Shown here piece by piece: positions 29,437 through 41,100 of a DNA stretch of 64,000 nt; the first letter of the stretch is position 1, and each line of letters opens with the position of its first letter. The notes beneath the pieces were generated by a model. The model worked only from the letters and a program-made list of their open reading frames with translations. It searched no databases and was not told where the DNA came from. The DNA is taken from assembly GCF_905115235.1 (NCBI RefSeq), contig NC_051851.1, positions 133,188,725-133,252,724 on the forward strand, written 5' to 3'. The position numbers were made by a program, and so were the translations under genes. The stretch comes from Hermetia illucens (lineage: Eukaryota > Arthropoda > Insecta > Diptera > Stratiomyidae).

Positions 29437-30958
29437 GTAAGGAATCCTTCCCTTTTCGCCCCCCTCTCGTCAGACCTGAATATAACACATCTACCCTAGA
29501 CCAGCATTCATTTCACCGGAATTTTACCAATGTTTTTATTTCAAATTTACTTTCAGCTTATAATCTGCGATACTTTCCTCTCATCCAAAACCAATCCGGC
29601 CCCAAATGTCCAACCTAAATACCAGTTTAGTTTTTAGATACACCTGGTTTATGGCTTGGATTTTATCCAACAAAACGGCTGAGATACTTGTACTACATAT
29701 ATTCCATCATGTTGAACATAGTGATAACGATCCTATACCCGACAACGTTCACCGTTCAAATATTCCTCACGGAAAATGTTAAGCAACTTTTGGAAGCTCT
29801 CACTCTGACTACAACGAACATTCTCATATATAATAGGAATTTACTGCCTTTACACGATTATCTAAGCACGTTGGATTCAAGATCTCAGGACATCCTTCAA
29901 CATGACCTCCTCCAAAACATGGTAGACAAATCTACTAGATTGGTTCGTATTTACTATTTGCTGTGCATTGGAACTGGAATCATTAATGAAATAGCCACGT
30001 TCTTGTCGTCAACCCAACGTCTTGTGTATCCGGCTTGGTTTCCATTTGATTGGAAGAATTCCGAAACTAACTATGCAATAATCCACGTTTACCAATTTAC
30101 TGGAATAATTATTGGCATTGTGCAATCTGCCACGAGTAACACGTTCCCAGCTCTTTATTTGGCTGCACTAACAGCGCACATTCAAGCATTAGCAATGAGA
30201 ATTCGATCGATTGGAAGCAAACCAGATAAATCTTCGGATGAAAACTATGAAGAGTTGATAACTTGTGTACGAGACTACCAAATATTGACAGAGTAAGTTA
30301 CTAGTGGATTAAATCCTGGGATATGAGTGAAGGAAATCCCTGCTGATGGTTTCGTCCAACACAATTGACTGTGGTCCTGTTCTTTGCAGCACCATAGTTA
30401 TAATAGCATCTGAGAATCATACCCGAGATACTCATCTATTTTTTATCCAAGGATATTAACCACAATTGATTTTTCGCAGGTATCATCTGGTTGTACAAAA
30501 CGTGACATCATATGGTTTGTTGTTACAATTTTTCGCAACAGGAGTGGTAACTTGCATCACGGCGGTCTACGTCCTGTTCGCGAATGGAACTCTATTTGAC
30601 ACACTATATCTGGTACTGTATCTCATATGCGTCCTCTTGCAAATCTTAATGAGCTGCTACTATGGTCAAGAATTGATGTACGAAACCAGTTTCATAACAG
30701 ATGCTATATACATGTGCAACTGGATTGAACAAAGCCCACAGTTCAAGAAAATCCTTATCATGTTCATGCAGATGACTCAAAGGCAAATGGTCATTAAAGC
30801 GGGTGGCATGGTTGTTGTGAATTTGAGCTCCTTTATGTCGGTAAGTTTCAAAGTTATTTTGAAAGTGGAATGACTCCTAAAATGTATCCTTTCGTTTTAT
30901 ATTTCAGTTGATCAAAAGCTCCTACTCACTTTTTGCAGTACTTGTGAAAGTCACATGA
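29401..30958 (+). CDS. Insect odorant receptor (7tm_6 family), about 369 aa
   Basis: A seven-pass membrane receptor that works with Orco as an odour-gated channel in olfactory neurons. Exons are 29401-29436 (tentative), 29631-30292, 30480-30840 and 30908-30958; they splice into one open frame of 369 codons, a normal family length. Family blocks seen: LVYPAWFPFDW in the second extracellular loop, NYAIIHVYQFTGIIIG, ALYLAALTAHIQALAMRIRS, then in exon 3 YYGQELMYETSFITDAIYMC, NWIEQSPQFKKILIMFMQMT and QRQMVIKAGGM. Exon 4 is the conserved last helix LIKSSYSLFAVLVKVT. Introns of 194, 187 and 67 nt are compact and free of transposons. The 12-residue first exon is the weakest part; a different first exon upstream is possible. 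AATAAA occurs at 30961 and 31021. Confidence 0.88.
29631..30292 (+). CDS. Odorant receptor coding exon 2
   Basis: FLDTPGLWLGFYPTKRL, then helices 1-4 and the intracellular CVRDYQILT segment. The donor is GTAAGT at 30293 after GA (phase 2). Confidence 0.9.
30480..30840 (+). CDS. Odorant receptor coding exon 3
   Basis: Acceptor TTTTTCGCAG; completes the Glu codon, then YHLVVQNVTSYGLLLQFFAT, helices 5-6 and the conserved loop, ending SSFMS. The donor is GTAAGT. Confidence 0.92.
30908..30958 (+). CDS. Odorant receptor coding exon 4
   Basis: Acceptor TATATTTCAG; 16 residues of the last helix plus TGA. Confidence 0.9.
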   Translation: MIKSSYSLFAVLVKVT

Positions 30959-31020
30959 AGAATAAAAGACAATTTTTTAAAACAATTTTTGCACTAATAG
31001 CACCCTCAGAAATCAATTTA

Positions 31021-31026
31021 AATAAA
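31021..31026 (+). terminator. Polyadenylation signal, odorant receptor
   Basis: AATAAA 62 bases after the stop; another AATAAA lies at 30961. Confidence 0.55.
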
Positions 31027-31349
31027 GCATAAATCAGTGAACGAAGCGTTTAGAATTAGTTGAGAATTTTTGTAGTAATTATAATCTCGCGACACTTCCT
31101 CCCAAAGGCGCCTTTAGTTCTATTAACTACTGCGTCATTTATGAGTCAGGAAGGAAGAAAAGAAAGAAGGAGAAGACTTAGATCTGGCACCATAAACAGA
31201 GAAGCTTTCTGCATTGTCGTTACTAAAGAAGAGTCAGAAATTTACAGGAATTGCAGCTTTCTTCCAACAAAGCAATCCTCCCATCTATTACCACAATACA
31301 ACAGTTGAAAAAATGCGATATTTTGCGTAACAATCGAGCATTTTTATCT

Positions 31350-31735
31350 TTCAATCTACCCATTTTAATTCCTACTGATCATATGGTTTCCAAATTAATC
31401 TTTGAGAAGACATACTCCGACGTAATCACCAGGAGGATCTAATCTTCACCGACGTAGTGAAAGACGGATCGAGCTCAGGGTATTCTCGGAGAACCTGTTG
31501 AAAAATAACAACCAAGCAAAGATATGTAACAGACTAGCTCGGTAAAGTCTCGATTCACAGAGCCACCATTTGGCTCCAATCCGGCAACCCACTATCAAGT
31601 CTATTCTGGACGGTGAAATTGTGAGAATGCACTCAGCTGAATGGAGAAATTTGAGCCCCATGAGAAGTTGGGCATGAAAGGCCTGGTAGAGCTATTAGCA
31701 GGACCCAAGTCCCTAAACTACCATATGGGAAAATA
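31350..31735 (+). mobile_element. LOA-type LINE RNase H fragment
   Basis: LIPTDHMVSKLIFEKTYSDV matches LMPTDHMVSRFVFEKTYTVV of the 33655-37170 copy. Later parts match the C-terminal segment (ATHYQVYSGR / RPSTVKSTLKG). Frames are broken. Confidence 0.75.
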
Positions 31736-31921
31736 ATAAATTTCTTTTTGAGCTTGGTAATGATGGCCGCTTCAGTTTATCCCCTACAACAATCAGTGTA
31801 GAACTCTCCACCCAAGCCTTAACACGTATTTCTTACGTCCCCGGGTATTAACTGGAACTATCCATTCTGTAAATGGCATTTTCGGTCAAGCCTGCAATTC
31901 ATTTGATGTCGACCTTAAAGA
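31736..31921. other. Spacer, nothing recognised
   Basis: Short unassigned stretch before a poly(T) run. Confidence 0.4.
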
Positions 31922-32660
31922 TCTCTTATTTTTTTGTTTTTTTTTTTTTTTTTGGGGTAGAGTAGGTGAATGCATTTATGCACACAGTGTTGGACTCCCG
32001 GTTCGGTACGTCGTCGGACTATCAACTAAACACCTCCCCATCGTCAGAGAGCTAGCCTGGAACTGTTTGTTACATTACTTCGGGCTAGTCCCCGAACTTG
32101 CCTTGCAGAGCCGTCAAAACAGGAAATTCCTTTCACCAACCATTCAGAATGAAGCTATCCATCCCTCCTCCTTTCACAACCGAGCTTGGGACCGACTACG
32201 ACTGTTATTATTATTTGTCCCGTTTACAGACATCCTCATGATCAGTTGCGCGGTTTGGTTTTATGAAAGGCCTGATCTGCGAGGCTTCCAAATCATCATC
32301 ATTCGTATAAGACCGCTGTTATTTTGGCCTGCCTTTTGGTCAGTTACCATCAACTTTGGCGAAATTCTGCTTATCGCAAATTACATGACCATACCGTTGA
32401 AGATACCTCTCCGGATATTTTTCCACGGTCGGTACAACCCCATATCGATCGCGGATATCCTCATTTCGGATGTGATCAAGGCGTGTCACACCGCTATTCC
32501 AACGTAGTTTCTTCTTCTTCGACTTCATTACCGCAAGGCGCCATTCATTATCTTTTATAATCGGCCAAGGCTCAGAACCATAGAGGGCAGCAGGGCGACC
32601 GACATTGCGCTAAATTTTAGATTTAAGATGTCGACCACAAAGAACTCCAGTTGTGGAATA
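31922..32660 (-). mobile_element. RTE-type LINE, second family, 3' end with poly(A)
   Basis: The minus-strand C-terminal segment reads GVTRLDHIRNEDIRDRYGVV, then RYGHVICDKQNF, typical of RTE C-termini. It ends in a poly(A) of about 20 nt (poly(T) at 31932-31953 on +). The tail differs from the ATG/GAT tail of the other RTE family here. Confidence 0.75.
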
Positions 32661-32699
32661 CCACTTCATCCATAACGCGATTCCCCATTAACTGATAGC

Positions 32700-33170
32700 G
32701 TTGACCTAAAGGACGCTGGTCTCACAGGATTATTCCAGATATCTCAAAATGGATCAAACGAAGGTACGGTGCAGTTAGTTACGACCTAACTCAATTCCTA
32801 AACAGACACATAGGGTACTGTGTATGCTTTTATCGTTTCCGGTATGACGACTTCCCATATCGCCCGACAAGCAAGATGATTCCTGTAGATACGTAGCTGC
32901 CGGATTTCACCACACATAGTGGAGGCGGATATCGAAGCCGAGCGAGGCTGTCATCCAAGAATACCATGGACAAATTAATGAAGGCTATCCACAATCTGCT
33001 GAGGAAGTAGAAGTTTCCGAGGAAGTAGAAAATAACGACACCACCGACAGTCCCACGAAGTAAGCGAAGGAGAAGAAAGTGGTTTTAGTGAGTAGAAGCC
33101 TTACTTAACCGTATAGTAGGAGCCAGGAGTAGGTTTTAAATCTTTCCCTCTTCTAACGCCAAAAGCAAAT
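32700..33170 (+). mobile_element. R1-like LINE 3' fragment
   Basis: DISKWIKRRYGAVSYDLTQF followed by a decayed C-terminal zinc region corresponds to [20 protein letters not shown] in the 11435 copy. Confidence 0.8.
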
Positions 33171-33197
33171 ACTGATAGACATTGGACTGATTTTAAT

Positions 33198-33221
33198 AAG
33201 GTTTTGTTTTACACAAAACCT
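33198..33221. repeat. Helentron-like terminal hairpin, isolated
   Basis: AGGTTTTGT / ACAAAACCT arms around a short loop, the same hairpin as at 2363 and 39109. Confidence 0.5.
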
Positions 33222-33464
33222 CCGACGAGGTATTTCAACTCTAGTCGCCTCATTCAAGATATCACACGCCAGAAGATGCCGAGGATGGATGGGGAGTCCA
33301 AACAACGGTGACTTAATCCATTGTGATTATACAAGCGCGACGGGATGCTTCTGTGGACTTGCACGATCAACGTTTGCCACTTTTCTTCAGGTTTTTGCCC
33401 CCCCGTTGGGCGCCATTTCGTATGATGAGATCAGATTGCCTTTTTTAGCTCAGCGAGGTACGCA

Positions 33465-33640
33465 TCGAAATGTTCATGGTTTCATCCTTCTGACTTATCG
33501 GTAAAGCTTCAGTGCCTGACGCGGTTACTTCCTGTACTTCTCAAGTTCATATTCATGTTGGTTTTCCTAGGCTTCCTTTATCTGTGTGTGAAATGACGTT
33601 TCCGGTCCTTGATGAATTTATGCTCGTGCCTGAATTCTTT
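33465..33640 (-). mobile_element. RTE-type LINE scrap
   Basis: Matches 47245-47410 of another RTE copy in the linker region (CTGACTTATCGGTAAA, TCCTAGGCTTCCTTTATCTG blocks). Confidence 0.65.
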
Positions 33641-33654
33641 AAAATAAAATATCA

Positions 33655-36600
33655 TTAGTTAGTTAGTTTAGTTAACTTGGGGGAGCCGCAGCTCCGAGCA
33701 TGCAGGCCATTGTTAGGCCCATTCTACTATCCCCGTAAATTTCCTATTCAATGGCTTCCCGCCTACGGTGTTCGCAGGCTTTAGCGAATCTGAGAACATT
33801 CTCCAGAGGCACAGAGCGTGCAGATTCTTCATTGAAGAGAACCTTGCCAAGGTGTCTTTGTCTGAGATTTAAGGATACCGGGTAGCTGCATAAAAAGTAC
33901 AGAGCCTCCTCTTCCTCACATTGGCTGCATATAACTGAAACCACTACTCCAATCTTTTCCATATGGCAGTTTAAGGAGCAGTATCCCGTTAAAAGTCCTA
34001 TTAGGGTTTTCATGTCCCACTTCTTAAGGGACAACAAAAATGCCGCTCTAGTGGCAGTAGGCTCTTTCGCAAGGATTTTCGCTTGCCGGCAAGAGTCCAA
34101 ATTTCTCCACTCGGTTGCGTGAATCCTTGCAATTTCACCCTTCAAAGTAGACTTGACAGTAGATGGTCGGATTCCAAGAGCTGGTTCTGGCCTCACCGTT
34201 GTGGATCCAGACCCTCAGCGAGCCAGTCTGTCAGCCTCCTCATTACCGGCGGTGTTAGAGTGCCCCGGCATCCACATCAGGAATGTTTCGTTCAGTCGGC
34301 CAAGTTTCAGCAGCACCTGATGCCAACTCCACACCAACTGCCTTGATATGTTGTTGCCATATAGTGCTGATAATGCCGCCTGACTGTCGGGACAGATTCG
34401 AATGGTGCGACCCCTCCATTTTTGTCGCAGACATTCTTCTGCTGCCAATGAAATGGCATATATCTCCGCCTGGAATATGGTCGTCATTTTTCCGATGGGT
34501 CGGGCCAGTTCTATAATCGGATTCTCCGAGAACGCCCCTGCGCCCAATCCATCTTCCATGACTGACCCATCGGTGAAGATTATTAGGTCTGTAATCTGAA
34601 AAGACTCATGGCCACTTGTCGACCATTCTTCTCTTTCGGTGATTACGACAGTGTATGTCTTTTCAAAGACAAATCTGGAAACCATATGATCGGTCGGCAT
34701 CAGGGCTGCCGGATGTTTTTCAAGGAATTTCCAGATACACGCATGTCCGTTTGATTGGCCGCCTTTCCCACCCCCCGCTTTCCGTTTCACCTCGAAGTGA
34801 ATGGGAGGTAAATTTAGGATAGCTTCAAGTGCCGCAGTCGGCGTAGTACTCATTGCTGCAGTAATACTTAGGCAGGCAAGTCTCTGAATCTGCGTTAGCA
34901 GCTTCCTGCTGTTAGCAAAAATTAGTCTTGGCCACCAGACGATGCATGCATACATCAAAATGGGTTTTAATATGGATGTATACATCCAGTATATCCGTTT
35001 AGATGAAAATCCCCAGGTCTTACCTATCGCATTCCTACAGCACCAGAGCAATCTGCAGGATTTCTGATATTGTTCCTGGATATGATACTCCCACGTTAAT
35101 TTGGAGTCGAAATGTACTCCTAAGTACTTGACTGTTTGTGCCAGCTGGATTTCCGCCCATGCTAATATGGGTAACGTATAGCTGCCCCACCTGACGTTCC
35201 TAGTGAACATAACTAGTCCAGTCTTCCTAGCGTTCACCGTGAGTCATTGCGGTCACATGCTGTGTCCGCAAACTTGCCGGTAATTAATACGGCTAGGTCC
35301 AGGAGTCACAGCAGGGTATCCATTACCAAGAGCTATAACAGTGGAGAGAGAACCCCTCCCTGTGGGCAGCCCCTGAGACATCCTGCTTCTGACTTCTGGC
35401 CGACCGATATGTGGATTTTTCTCCACTCTAGCATGTGAAGGATCCAACTGATTAGCAGCGGTTCGATTCCATGCTGTCTTGCCGCATCACAAATTGCCGC
35501 GAATGAGGTATAATTGAAGGCACCTTCGATATCCATGAATGCGCCTAAGGCGTATTCTTTTTCGGACATCCCCTTTTCAATTTTTGCCGTAAGTTCATGG
35601 AGTGCTGTCTCCGTGGATTTGCCTTTCTGGTAGGCGTGTTGCCTATGGTGAAGTGGCCATTTAGGAATGTGTGTATCCCTTATGAACCGATCTACTAGTC
35701 TTTCTAGTCCTTTTAGCAGAAAGGACGTTAGGCCGATCGGTCGAAAGCTTTTTCCGTCTGTGCAGGTGGATTTTCCTGGTTTGGGAATGAACAACACCTT
35801 CACATCCCGCCATTTAATTGGAATATAAACGTGTGCTAGGCATGCACGATATATATTCCGAATGTGTAGACCCAGGGCATCTATTCCTTCTATTACTAGC
35901 GTAGGGATGATGCCATCCGGACCTGCAGACTTGTATCTATGGAACGAGTTAAATGCCCATTTCACTCGCTCTACTACATGCCAGATTCCAGTCTCTCGGC
36001 CGGCCCTGAGATGAGATTTTGGATGCTGCCTGGGAAGTGTACTTCAAGCAAATGATTTGCCGTTTCTTCATCCCTTTTTGTGTACTTCCCATTCTGTAAA
36101 CGTAAATAGCCCAGTTTCTGGCTACGTTCTTTGACCAGAATCCGCTTCAGCTTTGAGGTTGCCTCAAGAGAGTTAGTCTCTTCGCAAAAGCGTCTCCAAG
36201 ATGATCGTTTAGCCGATCTTATGCTCTTTTTTAGAGCCTTTTGTGCCTCTTCATAGTGATTCCAGCTAGTGCTTGATTCACCCTTTAGAGCACGATTAAA
36301 GACCATCCTTATCGTACTCCTCTGTTTTGCCAAATCCGAGTTCCATGGTTTACCCTTCTTTGGCATCTTGGTGGACAGCTTTCTTCGAAAGCTTGTCTCA
36401 TGCTAGTTGTGATCATCTGGGTTGTCTTCTCAATTCCAACAATGGATTTGATGCGCTTTCCAGGGATCGTGGCTCGGGCGCTCAAGTCTATTTCATACAT
36501 CACCCAATCTGTCTTCCTCGGATTCCGAAATTTAGTCGGTGGAGGTGGATCCATGCCCATAACGAAATCAATGCGTCTGTGATCCGAGAGTGTGATATCG

Positions 36601-37170
36601 TTTAATACTCTCCACTCCCCCATCAGAGCCGCGATGTCAGGAGATGCCACCGTGATGTCGATGACCTCTCGCCTGACCACGTTGAAAAAAGTGGGTTCAT
36701 TACCCAGATTAAGGATCTGCAAATCGGTTCCTACTAGATACTCCAGTAGTCTCGATCCTCTTGCATTGATGTTCGAACTTCCCCAGCATATGTGGTGAGC
36801 GTTGACATCACATCCTGCTCTTACCCCTATGCCTCTACTTTTGGCATATTGGATAGCTCTGATTAATGTTCCACTGGGAACGTCTTCTGCGTCGTAGGGG
36901 AAATATGCAGAGCACCATAGTATCTCTTTATCTCCTGTTGACTTTTTATGCTTAGCTTAGCAGATGTGGTGTCGCCATCACATAGGTCGTTAGCCAGGTT
37001 AGCCTGGAAGTCTTTGGAGACTACCATGCAGGTGCGGGATCGATCGCTTCCATTGACATACAATAGGTGGAAGTTTAGGCCCCTGACTGCTCCACCAACA
37101 ACCCACGATTCTTGTATGAGGTATATAAATGTCTTGCAGCTATTGATCCGACGACTGATAAATGTCATTA
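33655..37170 (-). mobile_element. LOA-type LINE with RNase H, copy 1
   Basis: Minus-strand order: endonuclease 37168-36320 (YLIQESWVVGG, VIDITVASPDIAALMGEW, LSDHRRIDF), linker 36366-35974, RT 35965-35333 (KSAGPDGIIPTLVIEGI, GCPQGGVLSPLL). Then RT C-terminus and RNase H 35237-34215 (TVKYLGVHFDSKLTWEYH, IFTDGSVMEDGLGAGAFSEN, CPDSQAALSALYG). The end is at 34196-33744 with a Cys-rich motif (CSQCEEEEALYFLCSYP). The catalytic YADD region near 35250-35330 has collapsed. It has about five frame changes. The 3' end is rich in AGTTAGTT. Endonuclease + RT + RNase H in one protein is typical of LOA/I-type LINEs. Confidence 0.88.
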
Positions 37171-38105
37171 ACCATTGATAACATTATGAAAAACCCTCAA
37201 CAAGAATATCGGTATACAGTCAGAGTTCAGTAGAGGAAATCCGCAAGGAAATCCCCAACGCTTTAACAAATATGACTAATTTTAGATAAAAGCTAGTGAA
37301 AAATATTGAGTAAAGATCCAGTCATAGTAATTTTCACACTGACCTTCAATATTTGCTGAAAAATGGAATAAATTTCGGAATTCTAACTGTCTAGAATGCA
37401 AGTAAATTTCACTGACTGAATCTGTTGAAATTTAACTCGACTTGCACATTTTGCAGTACGTGGTTGCATTGCATTAACAATTTGGTACTTGAAACGGCCA
37501 TACACATACCCATTGCCCTGTCACTGTATTAAAAACTGATAAGCCCCACCTGCTTTTTGCCAAAGGCATTCTCCGTTGCTTAGATAAGCATGTAACTATC
37601 GCGAGTAAATGGCTCTTATCACCTTATCGTTATCAAACTGAGTCCGCAACGCAGAGGCCCCCTTCCCGATGCCAATACATTTCGCAATGAGAAGAAACAA
37701 AGCAGTCGTTTTCGATCGAAATAGCGAAGCTCGCCACAAAACAAAACTGCTCGGCTTTGAAAATATAAAGATAAAACGTCAAAGCCGACAACGATGATAA
37801 GATAAGAAAGTCTATAACGAAAACGGAAAATAATATACGCATAGAATTCACCTGAACGATTTTTCATTACAGTCATATATTTTTTATTCACACGGACAAC
37901 AAACGCGAGAGTGAAATTCACGGACGAATAAAGTTAACTTTATTTCTCTTTCCGTCGTTTTACGATATATCGATTAATTGTGTGCAACTCTAGGCTAGTC
38001 CCAAGATTTCGCTACTAGTTTACGTGAAACCAAGTGCTGGTTGGAAATAGAGTGTGGCGGTGTTTCAGAGAAAGTGCAGTGAATTATATAAGGAAAAATA
38101 CGGAA
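37171..38105 (+). promoter_or_regulatory. Upstream region and 5'UTR of tetraspanin B
   Basis: No repeat or gene recognised. A leader likely starts somewhere in 37900-38000; the ATG at 38106 lies in context GGAAATGGC. Confidence 0.35.
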
Positions 38106-38189
38106 ATGGCGGCCGATAATCCCTACAATTTAAATGCTGGGATGAAGTGTGTGAAGTATATGTTGATCATCATCAACTTCATGTTCCTG
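38106..38189 (+). CDS. Tetraspanin B coding exon 1
   Basis: MAADNPYNLNAGMKCVKYML to the start of TM1 (NFMFL); donor GTAAGT at 38190. Confidence 0.9.
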
Positions 38190-41100
38190 GTAAGTCCCTT
38201 TGCCTATTTGAGGACAAATGTTGGGGAGCTGCCTATGAACTAAGTGGTAAAGCCTGATCTCAATCCGCTTCTGGATGACCTCATTTCTAATGTACTTTAT
38301 GAGCGAATAATCATCTTCTAACTTTTATTCTGGAGATCCGCCTATTAAGCCTATAAAATTTAACTCTTATTTATATGGTCCTGAGTAGCAGTTACACGGA
38401 GAAAAAATATATGTAAAAGCGGTACGAATCCAATCTACGCCCCTATGATGTGTTTCCTCATTCTTTTGTGGAAAATAACTTCTTATATTATAAATCACCA
38501 AACTTCGAGCTTTATCGATATTGCTCATATATCATCTGCAACCGATAAGTCATAGGCAACGAGCACTCTGAGTAATTGGTGAATAAGTGCAAACCAATAT
38601 CAAATGCGTTGTGGAAAATTCAACCTTTATACCAAGGAAAATTTATGGCAAAAAAATGAAAACAATAATCTTTTATGGTTATGCGAAACTTCTAATGACT
38701 GCTCCAAACTACAGGATGATGATTATAAACTATTGTCGCACCCAGCCGTACCTCAGATATTACACAACAAAATTCAGTGTCTTCTAAAATTACCACAGCT
38801 GCTTGATAGCTCCATTTTGTTCGGCTGTTATCTCCTTATTTATTTATTTGTTCAGAGCTAAATTGGTAGAAGGTCTTATTGTACACGTAAGGAATATGGC
38901 ATTACTCAGTGGTTCGATTGTTTCACTTATGTTTACGCCTATATTTGTTTGGCAGTAACTTAAAATTATAATCAGATAAGGATATGTGACATGAAGCTGT
39001 CTTATTACTATTATTACACCCGAAGCATACGTTTCAACTGGTATTTTATGACTACGCCTCTGATTTGAGGTCAAGGCATCCATAAAACTTTTCATTGAGC
39101 ACATTTCAAAGATTTTGTGTGAAACAAAGCCTTACTGAAATCGATTCAATGCCTGTCTGTCTACGCCTCGTATTGGTATATATGATCTTATGTGTGTGTT
39201 TGAGGTGGGGGAGAGGCAAAGCCTTTGAGCACTCAGACCATAGTGGTCCATTGTATTCGATTCCCCCGTCTAACTGAATATCCCGGATTCGTTTATGTAT
39301 CGCAGGGTTTCCGTTACTGGATGTGATGCTATCCGCGGCAGTTGGAGCATATCAGCACCAAAAATCTAATGTCAGATGCGTCCGTAAGCGAGGCACTCAC
39401 ATAGAAAATGTTCCGTGGATTCCGCTTCCTCATTACAGGATGGACACGTATCATCTTAGATAATTCCTATTCTGAACATATGCCCAGCTAGTGAATTATG
39501 ACCAGTCAGAATGCCCACAATACTTCTGCAAGTCCTCCTGCTTTTCGACAGGATAAACTTTGCAGTATGTTTGTTTGGTTCTCACAGGAAGAGTTTGGTC
39601 TGCCTAGCAGCATAAAGGCTTCGCCACCTGTCATTATGGAAAGCTTGTTCCCAGTTTTTGATAGCAGCATCAACCAATACTACTGACACCCCAATTGCTG
39701 GTTCCGATCCGGGCATGGGAAAAGTTGTAGCCTCTTTGGTAAGGCATCCGAGATTTAATTTTCCTCTATACCACAATGACCAGGTACCCAGAGTAAATCC
39801 ACATTCCACAATCCACAATTTCTACATTCCTGAACAATTTTTGAAGTGATCAAAGTACTACTCAACGCTCTCAATGCAGCTTGACTATCGCTGCGTCTGT
39901 CCTTCAACCGCTCGTCAATCATCCAGGGTGCAGCCTTTAGGATCGCATACACTTCAGCCTGAAAGACCGTTGTATATTGTCTCAAAGGAAAAGCCCACTT
40001 CTTGTTTTTATTCGAAAGGTAGACTCCTGCTCCAGAACCATTTTCTGTCTTTGAGCCATCGGTGTAGAAGACGTCAGTATATCCTGACATGCATTCTTCC
40101 GGTTCGTCCCAGCTTTCTCTCCGTTTCAAGATATCATCATATCTATGTATGGGGATGTGAGAATTAGAAGGCATCGGGAAAACTAGATTCAGTTCACCCA
40201 ATGCGTCTTCCAATCCTTTGTACCCCCACGTCCATTGTTTTCCCATACATCTAATCGAATTAGTCTATGAGCCGCTCTCAGTGCAGTAGCTTTGAATAAA
40301 CAAATCCAAGGGCTACAAATTGAGTAATGCATTCAGAACTGCGCCGGATGTGGTGCTCATAGCACCGGTGATACCCAGATACACAGTTCTCTGGAGTGTG
40401 GCTAGTTTACAGCGAAAACTCTTCTGTTTCACCTTAACCCACCACACTATGGATGCATAAGCCAACATCGGCCTAATGATAGCAACATATATCCACATCA
40501 GTACCTGAGGCCTAAGTCCCCATGTCGAGACAAAGGTCCACCTACACAGCCCATAAGCTGTGAGAACTCGTTTCATCTTTACCTCTACATGTTTGTTCCA
40601 AAAAAGCTTCTTGTCTAGAATAACTCTCAGATATTTCACTTCTTCGGAGAGCTGAAGGGTTGTACCCTTCATCTCTGGAAGTCAAAGCCCATTCAGTTTC
40701 CTCCTTTTTGTAAATAATACCATTGTGGTTTTCTTTGGATTTACTGAAAGTCCATGCGTGAGACACCAACTGTTAGTCAAATCAACGACGCGTTGTGTAT
40801 TTCTACACACCATTCCGAGATCTCGACTAACAGCCAGTACAGCCAGGTCACCCGCATAAGCTTGAACGTGTATTGGCAGATTTTGCAGTTCACATAGTAG
40901 TGAGTTGATCAGCATACTCCACAGAAGTGGCGATAGCGCCCCTCCTTGAAGGCAACCTTTCGTTGCTTCCGTTGTTAAATAGTGATCAACACCCACTTCA
41001 GCACACAACAATCTCTGCGTTAGCATAGCGTAGATACACTTTATTCGAGTTTCATCAACACCATGCTCTCAGGCGGCATCACAGAACTTTTGGAAGGGCG

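Noticed and set aside
32067-32507. 146-codon plus-strand frame with hydrophobic stretches, at first sight a receptor fragment
   Set aside because: The minus strand codes for an RTE C-terminus (GVTRLDHIRNEDIRDRYG) and ends in poly(A); the plus frame is its shadow.
38587-38861. Two overlapping 66- and 85-codon frames in tetraspanin B intron 1
   Set aside because: No similarity, no splice context, AT-rich random-like composition.
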